A stretch of 64,000 bases of DNA from Pectobacterium punjabense (GCF_012427845.1 NZ_CP038498.1:2666001-2730000), one strand, 5' to 3'. Positions 8,658-17,511 are shown, numbered from the stretch's first letter. Notes: a model not told the origin generated them from the sequence alone. Program-made: numbers and translations.

Positions 8658-8694
8658 ACAAAAAAACGCCCCGGTAAACAAATAAGACCGAGGC
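8658..8694 (-). terminator. Rho-independent terminator (minus strand), first of two similar hairpins
   Basis: Read on the minus strand, GCCTCGGT pairs with ACCGGGGC (one mismatch) around an 11-base loop and is followed by GTTTTTTTG. The stem occupies 8667-8694 and the T-tract lies at 8658-8666. It is the only strong terminator for transcripts entering from the GH31 gene. Confidence 0.7.
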
Positions 8695-8754
8695 ATCAGA
8701 CCGTTGACAAACCTATTTTCTGAACGAGAACGGGAGTAACGGAATAGAAGAGTA

Positions 8755-8863
8755 AAGCGTTTGCGCCATGGATGGCGCAATCCGAGCGTACATGGATGTA
8801 TTTACAGCGTCTTTACGATCTATCCGTTACCCCCGCCCTGCGGACTTCGTCAGCAACCTCACA
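8755..8863. repeat. Candidate intergenic repeat with TTGCGCCA/TGGCGCAA hairpin
   Basis: The segment holds a perfect hairpin, TTGCGCCATGGATGGCGCAA (8771-8790), and continues into a GC-richer tail (ACATGGATGTATTTACAGCG and onward) unlike the surrounding AT-rich DNA. I recall similar text in several intergenic regions of Pectobacterium and related genomes, which suggests a dispersed repeat. Copy number cannot be judged from this window, where I see one copy. Confidence 0.45.
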
Positions 8864-8887
8864 CCCCGGTAAACAATAATACCGGGG
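8864..8887 (-). terminator. Hairpin downstream of GH31 gene, second of two similar hairpins
   Basis: CCCCGGTA (8864-8871) and TACCGGGG (8880-8887) form a perfect 8-bp stem, 24 bases past the GH31 stop. It lacks a T-tract on the minus strand. Its sequence, including the loop AACAATAA, is nearly the same as the terminator at 8667-8694. Confidence 0.55.
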
Positions 8888-8910
8888 CGCAACAGGAAGA
8901 AATAAAATGA

Positions 8911-11277
8911 TTATTGGTATTGATAGGTATCCGTGAGAACGCCGTTGATATACAGCTGGCGCCGCTCTCCTGACGGCAAGCGCAGCGTCGCGTGTTTCCA
9001 TGCTGGCTGATATCGTCCCTCTGATGTGAACGTGATATCAATCCGCTGGCTATCCGTACGAATTTCCCAACGCAGCCACAGCGCGTTCCCTTCACGCCAC
9101 TGCCACGTTTCTCCGTCATCTTCAAACAGCAGTCCGCTATCTGTACCGCCTGCGACAGGCGGAAAGAGCAGGAATTCGCGCTGTTCGTCTTCATGTTGGC
9201 TGACATACGCCGTCCGCCCCGACAGCGGGATCATCGCGCCCGCTCTGACCATCAGCGGCAGGCGCTCCAGCGGTGCATCCAGCACGATCGTCTGTCCGCC
9301 GCTGAACCATTGGCCGGAATAAAAATCGTACCAGCCAGAGGTATTCGCAGGCAGGTACACCGCCCGCCGACGCTGCTCTGGCTCAACCACGCTGGCGACC
9401 AAAATGTCTCGCCCCAGCATGAAATCATCGGTTTCCTCCAGCGTCGCGCGATCCTGTTCGTGATCGAGGAATGTCGGTCGCAGCATCGGTTCATCGTCTG
9501 CACTGGCTTGCCAGAGCAACGTATAAAAATACGGCAGAAGGCGATAGCGAAGTTCAATAGCGCTACGTATCGCCGCCGTTACAGAGGGATACATCCACGG
9601 TTCGTTCACCGTATGATCGTCATTCCAGGAATGGATGGTGAAACGCGGATGCATCACGCCATTTTGCACCCAGCGCACAAAAAGCTCGGCGTCCGGTTTG
9701 TCACCGGAGAAGCCCCCAACGTCATGCCCGACATTAAACAGCCCGGACAGGCTCATGCCAACGCCCATTCGGGTGTTGTAGCGCAGCGTCTGCCAGTTGG
9801 TACGGTTATCGCCGCTCCAGGTCTGCACGTAGCGCTGCATTCCCGCACAGCCGGAACGAGAGATCAGATAAGGACGCAGCGTCGGGGCGAAACGCTGCTG
9901 TGCCTCCAGCGAGGCGCGCATCATCAACAGCGGCATCAACGGACGAATATGTTTGATCGCCATCGGTTGGCCGAACCCATGACAGCGGGCTTCACCATCC
10001 CAGACTTCATACTCGTTGTTGTCATTCCACGTCGAGTCGATGCCTTTCTCCAACAGTTGCCGGGTAACGTTTTCCTGCCACCACGCCACCGTTGCCGGGT
10101 TGGTGAAATCAAGATGAGAGCCTTCATCGTCCCAGAAGCTGGAGCGCTCCGGCATATCAGATTCGGAATCGCGGATAAACAGCCCTTGCGCCGTCACCTC
10201 ATCGTATTTCGGATGATCTTGCAGTAAACAGGGTTTGATATTGGCCGCCAGCTTGAGGCCCACATCGTGGAAAGCCTGCGACATCGCTTCCGGCTGGGGA
10301 ACTTTGTCGTAATTCCAGTTAAACACATAGCGCTTATTATTAATCGACGTGTAGCCCGACGAGAGTTGAAATGAATCACACGGAATATGGTGTTCACGGC
10401 AGAGCGCAATAAATTTCATCAGTTGCTGCTGCGCATCCGGCGCATCGGTGTAATGCATGGTCGAACCGCTGTAGCCTAAGCTCCATTTTGGCCCAAAGAG
10501 CGTCTTCCCCGTCAGCCGCACAAACGCTTTTGTCACATCGAGCACGCGCGGCCCGATGAACAGGTAATAGTCGAGATCGCCCGCCTCCGCCTGATAACGT
10601 CGATAAGCCAGATGGTAGTTATCGATTTCATTGCCGAGATCGAGCCAGGTCGTGCTCAGGTTATCGTAAAACAGGCCGAAGCTGACATCGTCGCGTCGGG
10701 TAATGGTAAACGGGACATGCTTATACAGCGGATCGGTACTCGCCGCGTTGTAGCCCATCGCATCCAGATTACGAAACTCAAACCGGCGTCCGGTGCGTTC
10801 AAGATCGCCCGCTTTTTCACCCAGACCATAATAGCGCTCGGTCGGGAAACGGCGCTGATAGTGCGCCACGCCATCACCGTGCGGGTTCAATAGGTAGGCG
10901 CTAGTCGGCCTATCGGCGGCAAACGGCTGCCATTCGCCTTGTTCATCCCGATATTCCCACACCAGCCACAGCGGCTGGTGAATCGTAATGCGCATCCGCT
11001 CGGTGCTGATACGCAGCGTGTCATCCACCTGTTCCAGTGAAAACCCCGGCAGGCTAAAACCTGCGCTACTTTCACGGTTGCGCCCCTCCCAGGGAACATC
11101 CTGCTGCGGCGCGATGCTCCAGGTACGGTTCAGCTTCAGTGCACCGTTCTGCTTAATCAGCACGCGCGCCAGCATTGGCTCCAGCACATAAAGGCGAAAA
11201 ACATGTCTATCGTCCACCAGCAGTTCAACATGGTCGTCGCTCTGATGACGAAACACCCAATTTTTCAACGTTTTCAT
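8911..11277 (-). CDS. GH31 family alpha-glycosidase
   Basis: A 788-residue glycoside hydrolase of family 31, which hydrolyses alpha-glucosides, alpha-xylosides or related bonds with retention. The nucleophile is Asp419 in WNDNNEYE and the acid/base is Asp490 in WSGDNRTNW. GLGEK (151-155) and KPCLLQDHP in the barrel are also typical. An N-terminal beta domain and a C-terminal beta domain (after about residue 610) flank the barrel. No signal peptide is seen, so it acts on imported oligosaccharide in the cytoplasm. It lies 150 bp behind an ExuT-like transporter on the same strand, which points to a glycoside with an acidic group, though this is inference. The exact specificity is unknown. Confidence 0.92.
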   Translation of the reverse strand: MKTLKNWVFRHQSDDHVELLVDDRHVFRLYVLEPMLARVLIKQNGALKLNRTWSIAPQQDVPWEGRNRESSAGFSLPGFSLEQVDDTLRISTERMRITIHQPLWLVWEYRDEQGEWQPFAADRPTSAYLLNPHGDGVAHYQRRFPTERYYGLGEKAGDLERTGRRFEFRNLDAMGYNAASTDPLYKHVPFTITRRDDVSFGLFYDNLSTTWLDLGNEIDNYHLAYRRYQAEAGDLDYYLFIGPRVLDVTKAFVRLTGKTLFGPKWSLGYSGSTMHYTDAPDAQQQLMKFIALCREHHIPCDSFQLSSGYTSINNKRYVFNWNYDKVPQPEAMSQAFHDVGLKLAANIKPCLLQDHPKYDEVTAQGLFIRDSESDMPERSSFWDDEGSHLDFTNPATVAWWQENVTRQLLEKGIDSTWNDNNEYEVWDGEARCHGFGQPMAIKHIRPLMPLLMMRASLEAQQRFAPTLRPYLISRSGCAGMQRYVQTWSGDNRTNWQTLRYNTRMGVGMSLSGLFNVGHDVGGFSGDKPDAELFVRWVQNGVMHPRFTIHSWNDDHTVNEPWMYPSVTAAIRSAIELRYRLLPYFYTLLWQASADDEPMLRPTFLDHEQDRATLEETDDFMLGRDILVASVVEPEQRRRAVYLPANTSGWYDFYSGQWFSGGQTIVLDAPLERLPLMVRAGAMIPLSGRTAYVSQHEDEQREFLLFPPVAGGTDSGLLFEDDGETWQWREGNALWLRWEIRTDSQRIDITFTSEGRYQPAWKHATLRLPSGERRQLYINGVLTDTYQYQ

Positions 11278-11350
11278 ACAGCATCCTTTTCAGGAAAAAA
11301 TAAACCAGCCGTTGCGCTTAATGCAGGTTAAGCTCATTTCTAGGAGAAAC

Positions 11351-11433
11351 ACGGGGATGAGGTTCTCGTAGGGAAGCCTCGCCCCGTGGTCGCTCCGTGT
11401 ATCTCGCTTCTTAAACGAACGGCATAAGCCGTT
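11351..11433 (-). promoter_or_regulatory. Two hairpins in the transporter-GH31 intergenic region
   Basis: ACGGGG...GAGG pairs with CCTC...CCCCGT across 11351-11387, and AACGGC pairs with GCCGTT around ATAA at 11418-11433. The second overlaps the transporter stop codon. Neither has a clean T-tract. They could attenuate transcription or set the transporter:enzyme mRNA ratio. Confidence 0.45.
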
Positions 11434-12742
11434 ATGCCTGTGAACGCGTTTTCCCGCGGCGTTCAGCAATAAAGGCGATAAGGAAGATGGCGCCGATCAA
11501 ATCGAAGAAGCCCATCGCCACAAATAGCGGGTTAAAACCGATTTTGTCGGCGGTGACGCCAATTAACAGTGAGAACAGAAAGCTGGCAATCCACGCAAAC
11601 GAACCGCGCATCCCGTTCACGGTTGCCATCTGCCCTTTATCGAACGATTCCACGACCAGTGCGCTCAACATGCAGGAAATCACCTGATGGCCGAACCCGC
11701 CGATGGAAATCAGCAGAATCGCTACCCATGGATCTTTACTGATGGCAACCAGCGCTAGCGACAGCATGAGAAACGCACCGGTGACCGAGCTAGCTACAAT
11801 CGAGTTAACACGCGAGCAGCCAAACCAGCGGGTGTAGAGTCGGGTAAGGTAACCGCTGGCGACGCTGCCCAGATCGGCGGCAAGAAACGGCAGCCATGCA
11901 AACATCGCAATTTGCTTCAGATCCATACCGCGTTCATTCGCCAGATAGAGCGGTACCCAAAAGCTGAGCACGGCCCACGCGGGTTCCGCCATAAAAGCGG
12001 GAATAGCGATACCGTAAAAGCGTTTGTTTTTTGAAACGGTCTTCAGTGCGGTAAAGAAAGGCAGTTTGACCGGCGGAGCTTCATTGTCCTGACGGATGAA
12101 ATCCAGCTCCTCGCGGCTTAAATTGGGGTGCTCTTCCGGGTTATGGTAGAACAGCCACCACAATACCACCCACATCAGCGCCAGCGCACCGGTGAACATA
12201 AATGCGCCCTGCCAGCCCAGATAGGCATGCGCGACGACGATAATGGGCGGTGCCAGCATCGCGCCGATGGAAAAACCGACACCAGCCCAGCCTGCCGCGA
12301 TCGGTCGCTCTTTCTTAGGGAACCATTCGCCCAGGGTTTTGGCGTTCGCCGGTGTTGCAGCGGCTTCGGACGCCCCCATAAAGAAGCGTAGAATCGCAAG
12401 GTGCAGCCAGCTTCCCGCCCCCGCGTGGAAGATGCACATCAACGCCCATATCACCGCACAAATCATAAAGCCCATTTTCAGACCGATGACATCGATCAGC
12501 CAGCCACAAATCGGCTGAAAAATGGTATACGCAAGCTGGAATGCACCCACAATCCAGGAGTATTGCTCGGTAGTGATGCCCATACTGGTTTTCAGTTCTG
12601 GCGCCAGAATACCGAGCGAGTTACGCGTGATGTAGTTAACAGTAACGCCGAGTAAAAACAGGCTCAGCACCCACCAGCGCAGATTTCTGAATGTCCGTTT
12701 ACCTTTGGTAGCGATGGAAGACGGATTAATGTCGAGACTCAT
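11432..12742 (-). CDS. MFS transporter, ExuT/anion:cation symporter family
   Basis: A 436-residue carrier with twelve predicted membrane segments. Its N-terminal half closely resembles E. coli ExuT and related hexuronate/glucarate carriers: NYITRNSLGILAPEL, QYSWIVGAFQLAYTIFQPICGWLID, the loop LGEWFPKKERPIAAGWAGVGFSIGAMLAPP, then FYHNPEEHPNLS. The start MSLDINPS (12742) has AAAGGAG seven bases upstream; the longer reading from 12796 lacks a site. It is the first gene of a two-gene unit with the GH31 enzyme and divergent from a LacI-type regulator. The family usually carries organic anions such as uronates, so the imported glycoside may contain a uronic acid, but the substrate is not proven. 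Confidence 0.88.
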   Translation of the reverse strand: MSLDINPSSIATKGKRTFRNLRWWVLSLFLLGVTVNYITRNSLGILAPELKTSMGITTEQYSWIVGAFQLAYTIFQPICGWLIDVIGLKMGFMICAVIWALMCIFHAGAGSWLHLAILRFFMGASEAAATPANAKTLGEWFPKKERPIAAGWAGVGFSIGAMLAPPIIVVAHAYLGWQGAFMFTGALALMWVVLWWLFYHNPEEHPNLSREELDFIRQDNEAPPVKLPFFTALKTVSKNKRFYGIAIPAFMAEPAWAVLSFWVPLYLANERGMDLKQIAMFAWLPFLAADLGSVASGYLTRLYTRWFGCSRVNSIVASSVTGAFLMLSLALVAISKDPWVAILLISIGGFGHQVISCMLSALVVESFDKGQMATVNGMRGSFAWIASFLFSLLIGVTADKIGFNPLFVAMGFFDLIGAIFLIAFIAERRGKTRSQA

Positions 12743-12796
12743 GGTGACTCCTTTACAGGAAAGTAGGGTTACATTGGTCTGATATCTCGGCGGCAT

Positions 12797-13062
12797 TTTT
12801 GTATTTATAGCCTATCGGACGATCGAACCATTTTTATCTCATTGTATTTATTAGCTTAAACCCCATTTCATTACATATAACCACTGAAATTGGTTTACCA
12901 AATTGAGAGTAGAACAATTGAAAATCGTGAAACACTCACTTTTTTGAAAACATTTTCATGCTATGGTTAAAATGCAAACAAAAACCTGTTTATATTGCCT
13001 GAAAACAGGAAATGTCTGGCTATGAAAACTTTGTCATTTTCAAAGGTGAACGGGATCACAAA
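12797..13062. promoter_or_regulatory. Divergent promoter region with LacI-type operator candidates
   Basis: This region separates the minus-strand transporter operon from its plus-strand regulator. It contains TGAAAA-CA-TTTTCA (12945-12958), which has the half-site layout of LacI/GalR-family operators except that the central CG is CA. It also contains TTGGT-TT-ACCAA (12890-12901). Both lie between the two start codons and are natural targets of the adjacent LacI-type protein. Confidence 0.6.
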
Positions 13063-14133
13063 ATGAAAGGAAACCTGAAAATCCGTGAAATCGCGCAGCG
13101 GACGGGCTACTCGATCAGTACCGTTTCACGCGTACTGTCTGGTCAGTCCAATACCAGTGAGAACGCCAAAGCGGATATTCTTAACTGTGCCAGACAGTGC
13201 GGGGTTCTGACCGATCTCGCCAACGGCCGCCTGCTGTTAAACGGGCTGACTATCTTCGCCCCGCCGCGTGCGTTTGATATTCGGTCCGACATCTTCTATC
13301 ACAAAGTGGTACAGAGCATTATTGATGCCCTGAAGCCACACGATGTGCGCGTGCGATACTGCGGGTTGGAGGAAAATGACAGCGATGCGGCGCTATTTTT
13401 AGACAAAATGCGCGATCCGGCCACGGAGGCGGCGCTGCTGATTGGTATCGACGATCCCTATATTCACGCGCTGGCGGCAGACAGCGGAAAACCCTGCATA
13501 TTGATTAACTGCATCGACCGCAAGATGAGGTTACCGGGTGTCGCCCCCGCGCATCGGCTCATTGGCGAGTTCTCCGCCCACTATCTCTTTGAACAGGGCC
13601 ACCATACCGTGTTGACGCTGTTATGCCTGCGCCGTTACACAATGGAACTGCGCCTTGATGGCATCAGAGATGCCTATCAGCACCATAATCTTCCTTTCTC
13701 AACCGAAGAGCATTTGCTGGCGTTGGATAATTTCAGCACGGCGGATGCAGAGCACGCGATGACCGATTTTTTAGCCCGCTGCCCACGGAATAAATGGCCC
13801 ACAGCGATTCTGGCTGGCGGTGATTTCATCGCGGTTGGCGCGGTGAACGCGCTGAACAAGGCTGGCTTGCGCGTCCCGCAAGACGTCTCGGTGATGAGCA
13901 TGGATGGCTTCAATCTCTCCGCGATTCACGACGTGCCGCTAACCTCGGTACATGTGCCGCGTGAGGCGCTGGGTGAGGAGGCCGTCAGACTGCTGCAATA
14001 TCGTCTGATTCGCCCCGACGCCCCCGTGGGCAACCTATTGCTCAACGGTACGCTAGTGATTCGCCAGTCCGTCAGACGGCTTCGCGCTAGCAAATCGGTT
14101 GCCCCAGTGCAGGACAAAAGCCTCTATGACTGA
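13063..14133 (+). CDS. LacI-family transcriptional regulator
   Basis: A 356-residue repressor-type protein. The N-terminal helix-turn-helix reads IREIAQRTGYSISTVSRVLSGQSNTSENAKADIL, followed by a hinge and a periplasmic-binding-protein-like sensor domain. The C-terminal features PTAILAGGDFIAVGAVNALNKAGLRVPQDVSVMSMDGF and TSVHVPREALGEEAVRLL are classic for the family. I chose MKGNLKIRE at 13063; the upstream ATG 13012 would add a non-conserved tail. The hinge is unusual in lacking the typical YxPNxxAR-L pattern (it reads CGVLTDLANGRLLLNG), so DNA-minor-groove contact may differ. It is divergent from the ExuT-like/GH31 unit, which it probably controls. Its last 10 bases overlap the end of the convergent LysR gene. 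Confidence 0.9.
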   Translation: MKGNLKIREIAQRTGYSISTVSRVLSGQSNTSENAKADILNCARQCGVLTDLANGRLLLNGLTIFAPPRAFDIRSDIFYHKVVQSIIDALKPHDVRVRYCGLEENDSDAALFLDKMRDPATEAALLIGIDDPYIHALAADSGKPCILINCIDRKMRLPGVAPAHRLIGEFSAHYLFEQGHHTVLTLLCLRRYTMELRLDGIRDAYQHHNLPFSTEEHLLALDNFSTADAEHAMTDFLARCPRNKWPTAILAGGDFIAVGAVNALNKAGLRVPQDVSVMSMDGFNLSAIHDVPLTSVHVPREALGEEAVRLLQYRLIRPDAPVGNLLLNGTLVIRQSVRRLRASKSVAPVQDKSLYD

Positions 14134-15026
14134 GCCTGCAACCACTGCTGCGCGACGTCAAAGAAATTCTGTGCCAGCGGCGTCGCTCTACCTGCCTGCG
14201 CGATGACAACCGCAGGCTGGCGGCGCATCGGGGGAAATTGCAGCGGCCGCAGCGTTAACGCAGGCGTCATCTCTGGGATCAGGCTACCGTGGGGCACAAT
14301 CCCACACCCAAGCCCAACGTAGACGCTTTGGATCAATTGCAGAACGGAAGCGCTTTCCACCTTGACCCACGGCGAGACGCCCATTTCACGAAAATGGCTA
14401 TCCAGATAGCGGCGAAAATAGCGGCTGGCTTCCGCCAGACAGAGTGGCACCTCAGAAAGCGCATCGAGAGTCAGCGGCACATCCCCTATCAACTGCGGAA
14501 AATGGTGCGGATGGAACAACAGATCAACGCCCCGCTCCGTCAGCGGCGATGCCTGAAAGTGCAGTTCCTGTAGCGTTGAAAATTCAAAAAAGCCGATGCC
14601 GACATCCACCGAATGCGCATTCAGCGCTTCCAGCAGTTGATCCGCACTGAACAGCGAGATTTGGAAATCCAACTGTGGGTATTCCTTATTCACCACCGCC
14701 AGCAGGCTCGACAGCGCGATACTGCTTTGCGGCACCGCCCCGATACGCAATACCCCGCTTACGCCACGTTTCAGCGACGCGACTTCCAGCTTTAATCCCT
14801 GATAGACCGAAACGATCTCACGCGCCCAGGCCAGCACGCGCTCACCTTCGGCCGTGAAGCCTTCAAAATTGTTACCCCGATTGATTAACGCCAGATCCAG
14901 CTCCTTCTCCAGATTTTTCAACCGCATGGAGAGCGTGGGCTGACTGACAAAACTGGCTTCCGCTGCCCGGCCAAAATGGCGTTCCTTCTCCAAATTGCAT
15001 AGGTATTGCAGCTGTTTAATATCCAT
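14124..15026 (-). CDS. LysR-family transcriptional regulator
   Basis: A 300-residue LysR-type regulator. The winged helix-turn-helix is MDIKQLQYLCNLEKERHFGRAAEASFVSQPTLSMRLKNLEKEL at the N-terminus, followed by a linker helix and the two-lobed effector domain (LRIGAVPQSSIALSSLL... DVGIGFFE... SVYVGLGCGIVPHG). The start at 15026 follows the conserved N-terminus; the longer reading to 15149 is not family-like. It is divergent from a YdeP-type molybdoenzyme gene starting 173 bp away, and LysR proteins usually control the divergent gene. The effector is unknown. It converges on the LacI gene with a 10-bp overlap (14124-14133). Confidence 0.9.
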   Translation of the reverse strand: MDIKQLQYLCNLEKERHFGRAAEASFVSQPTLSMRLKNLEKELDLALINRGNNFEGFTAEGERVLAWAREIVSVYQGLKLEVASLKRGVSGVLRIGAVPQSSIALSSLLAVVNKEYPQLDFQISLFSADQLLEALNAHSVDVGIGFFEFSTLQELHFQASPLTERGVDLLFHPHHFPQLIGDVPLTLDALSEVPLCLAEASRYFRRYLDSHFREMGVSPWVKVESASVLQLIQSVYVGLGCGIVPHGSLIPEMTPALTLRPLQFPPMRRQPAVVIAQAGRATPLAQNFFDVAQQWLQAQS

Positions 15027-15198
15027 CGCCAGGCTCTGTAGTGGGTAAGCGACAAGTATACCTTGATAAGCCACCTCTATCCCACCATAGCCGCATTTGA
15101 TTAGACGTGATCGCAGACGGCACCTAAACTTCAAACCAAGAGCAAACATTTAAAGTTTTGTTCACATAAAAAAAACATTATCACCTGCGGATTAGTAC

Positions 15199-17511
15199 AT
15201 GAAATTCAAACCATCTATCAAGCCATACCGCAATGCGGCTGGCGGCTGGGGCTCGTTGGAAGCCACCACGCGTTTTGTCCTCGACAGTAAGCAAGCGCTG
15301 AAAAATATCCGAAACTTGTTACGGGTCAATAAATCGAAAGGGTTTGACTGCCCCGGCTGTGCCTGGGGTGATGACAACAGCAGCACATTCAGCTTCTGCG
15401 AAAACGGGGCGAAAGCGGTGAGTTGGGAAGCGACGCGCAAGGCAGTCGATCTGGATTTCTTTGCCGCCCACAGCGTTACGACGCTACGCCAGCAAAGTGA
15501 CTATTTTCTCGAGTATCAGGGGCGTTTAACCCACCCGATGCGCTACGATCGCGCCAGCGATCGCTATGTTCCCATCGACTGGGACGCCGCTTTTGCGCTG
15601 ATCGCTCAGCATATCAACAAGATGGCACATCCTAATCAGGCCGAGCTTTATACGTCCGGCCGTGCCAGTAACGAAGCCTCTTATCTGTATCAGCTTTTTG
15701 GCCGTATGCTAGGCACTAACAATTTTCCTGACTGCTCGAATATGTGCCATGAAGCCAGCGGCACTGGCCTGAAACAGAGTATCGGCGTCGGCAAAGGCAC
15801 TATCCGGCTGGATGATTTCGAACACGCTGACGCGATTTTCGTCTTCGGTCAGAACCCTGGCACCAATCATCCACGTATGCTGCACAGCCTACGTCACGCC
15901 GCCGATCGCGGTGCGCACATCGTTTCCTTCAATACGCTCCGCGAGCGCGGTCTGGAACGTTTTGCCAATCCGCAAAATCCGCTGGAACTGCTCACGCCGC
16001 TGTCCGGCACCATTAGTGAAACCTACCTGCAACCCAATCTGGGCGGTGATATGGCTGCCGTGCGCGGCATGGTAAAAGCGCTGCTGGAAACGCATCGTCA
16101 GCGCCTGTCTGACGGAGAGCCGGGGTTATTCGATCAGGATTTTCTGTCCACGCATACCCAACAGGTGGATGAATACCTCGCCGTAGTGGACGTCACAAGT
16201 TGGCAGAAAATCGAGCAGCAGTCCGGCTTGAGCGAAGCACAGCTACGCTATGTGGCGGCAATTTATCAGCAGTCACCGCGCGTGATCTGCACCTGGGCGA
16301 TGGGCATTACCCAACACAAGCATTCCGTCGCCACCGTGCGCGAAATCGTAAACCTGCAACTGCTGTTTGGGCAATTGGGGAAACCGGGCGCGGGGCTGTG
16401 TCCGGTACGCGGTCATAGCAATGTGCAGGGTAACCGCACGATGGGGATCGATGAGAAACCGACCGCTGCGTTTCTCGATCGCCTGGCCGCACATTATGGC
16501 TTCACTCCACCTTATGCCGCAGGCCACAACACGGTAGAGGCGCTGGAAGCCATGTTGCGCGATGAGATAAAAGTGCTGATCGCATTAGGTGGTAACCTAG
16601 CCGCCGCCGCACCAGATTCAGCACGCACCGAAGACGCTCTCAGCCGTTGCGATCTGACCGTACATATCAGCACCAAGCTCAACCGCAGTCATCTGGTTAC
16701 CGGCAAGGTTGATGCGCTGATTCTGCCGACGCTTGGCCGTACCGATCTCGACATGCAGGCCAGCGGCGCACAGTTTATTACCGTCGAGGATTCCTTCAGT
16801 ATGGTGCATGCCTCGCAGGGTGTCGGGCAGCCGCTTTCGCCGTTGCAGCGCTCGGAAACCGCGATTGTTTGCGGTATTGCCAATGCGGTTCTCGGCAATG
16901 AAAAGCTCGACTGGCTGGCGCTGGCGGACGATTATTCACGCATCCGCGATCATATTGCCGCCACCATTCCTGGCTTTACCGATTTCAACGCCAACTGCGA
17001 CCTGCCGGGCGGATTTTATCTCGGCAATGCCGCCGCAGAACTGCGGTTTAACACCCTCAACGGAAAAGCCCAATTCGGCCATGCTGCGCTGCCCGATACG
17101 CTGTTCCCGCAGCTACAAGGCAGCGATGTACCCTTTACGCTGCAAACCCTGCGTTCGCACGATCAGTACAACACCACGATTTATGGTCTGGATGACCGCT
17201 ATCGCGGCGTTTATGGTCAGCGGGAAGTGCTGTTCATGCACCCCGATGACATTGCCGCGCTAGGGCTGGAAGATGGCGATCGGGTCGATATCGAAACGCT
17301 GTGGAACGATGGTATTACCCGCATCGTCAACGACTTCAAACTGGTGAGCTACAATATTCCACGCGGTAATCTGGCAGCCTATTACCCGGAAACCAACCCG
17401 CTGGTGCCGCTGTCCAGCTTTGGCGATGAAACGCACACGCCGACGTCGAAGTCGGTGCCCGTTAGCGTTCGGCGCAGTACGCAAGCAGAGTCTCTGCTGC
17501 GTATCGCTTAA
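15199..17511 (+). CDS. ydeP: YdeP-type molybdopterin oxidoreductase
   Basis: A 770-residue member of the formate dehydrogenase-like molybdoenzymes, colinear with E. coli YdeP (about 759 residues): AAGGWGS, GFDCPGCAWG, TSGRASNEASYLYQLFGR, NNFPDCSNMCHE, SIGVGKGT, NPGTNHPRMLHSLR, KPGAGLCPVRGHSNVQGNRT and RSHDQYNTTIYGLDDRYRGV. The cysteines for a possible Fe-S cluster are C51, C54 and C67, only three rather than the four of FdhF. Cys183 aligns with the selenocysteine of FdhF as likely metal ligand. No Tat signal is seen, so it is cytoplasmic. In E. coli YdeP is linked to acid resistance; its substrate is not established. No electron-transfer subunit is adjacent. The ribosome-binding site is weak. 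Confidence 0.92.
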   Translation: MKFKPSIKPYRNAAGGWGSLEATTRFVLDSKQALKNIRNLLRVNKSKGFDCPGCAWGDDNSSTFSFCENGAKAVSWEATRKAVDLDFFAAHSVTTLRQQSDYFLEYQGRLTHPMRYDRASDRYVPIDWDAAFALIAQHINKMAHPNQAELYTSGRASNEASYLYQLFGRMLGTNNFPDCSNMCHEASGTGLKQSIGVGKGTIRLDDFEHADAIFVFGQNPGTNHPRMLHSLRHAADRGAHIVSFNTLRERGLERFANPQNPLELLTPLSGTISETYLQPNLGGDMAAVRGMVKALLETHRQRLSDGEPGLFDQDFLSTHTQQVDEYLAVVDVTSWQKIEQQSGLSEAQLRYVAAIYQQSPRVICTWAMGITQHKHSVATVREIVNLQLLFGQLGKPGAGLCPVRGHSNVQGNRTMGIDEKPTAAFLDRLAAHYGFTPPYAAGHNTVEALEAMLRDEIKVLIALGGNLAAAAPDSARTEDALSRCDLTVHISTKLNRSHLVTGKVDALILPTLGRTDLDMQASGAQFITVEDSFSMVHASQGVGQPLSPLQRSETAIVCGIANAVLGNEKLDWLALADDYSRIRDHIAATIPGFTDFNANCDLPGGFYLGNAAAELRFNTLNGKAQFGHAALPDTLFPQLQGSDVPFTLQTLRSHDQYNTTIYGLDDRYRGVYGQREVLFMHPDDIAALGLEDGDRVDIETLWNDGITRIVNDFKLVSYNIPRGNLAAYYPETNPLVPLSSFGDETHTPTSKSVPVSVRRSTQAESLLRIA

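Noticed and set aside
8411..8677. 88-codon plus-strand hydrophobic reading frame
   Set aside because: The Phe/Leu/Tyr content follows from AT-rich noncoding DNA, it lacks a ribosome-binding site, and it runs into a terminator.
9193..10227. 344-codon plus-strand open reading frame inside the GH31 gene
   Set aside because: It is antisense to a well-supported glycosidase with catalytic motifs; its composition (Arg, His, Gln runs) is that of a shadow frame.
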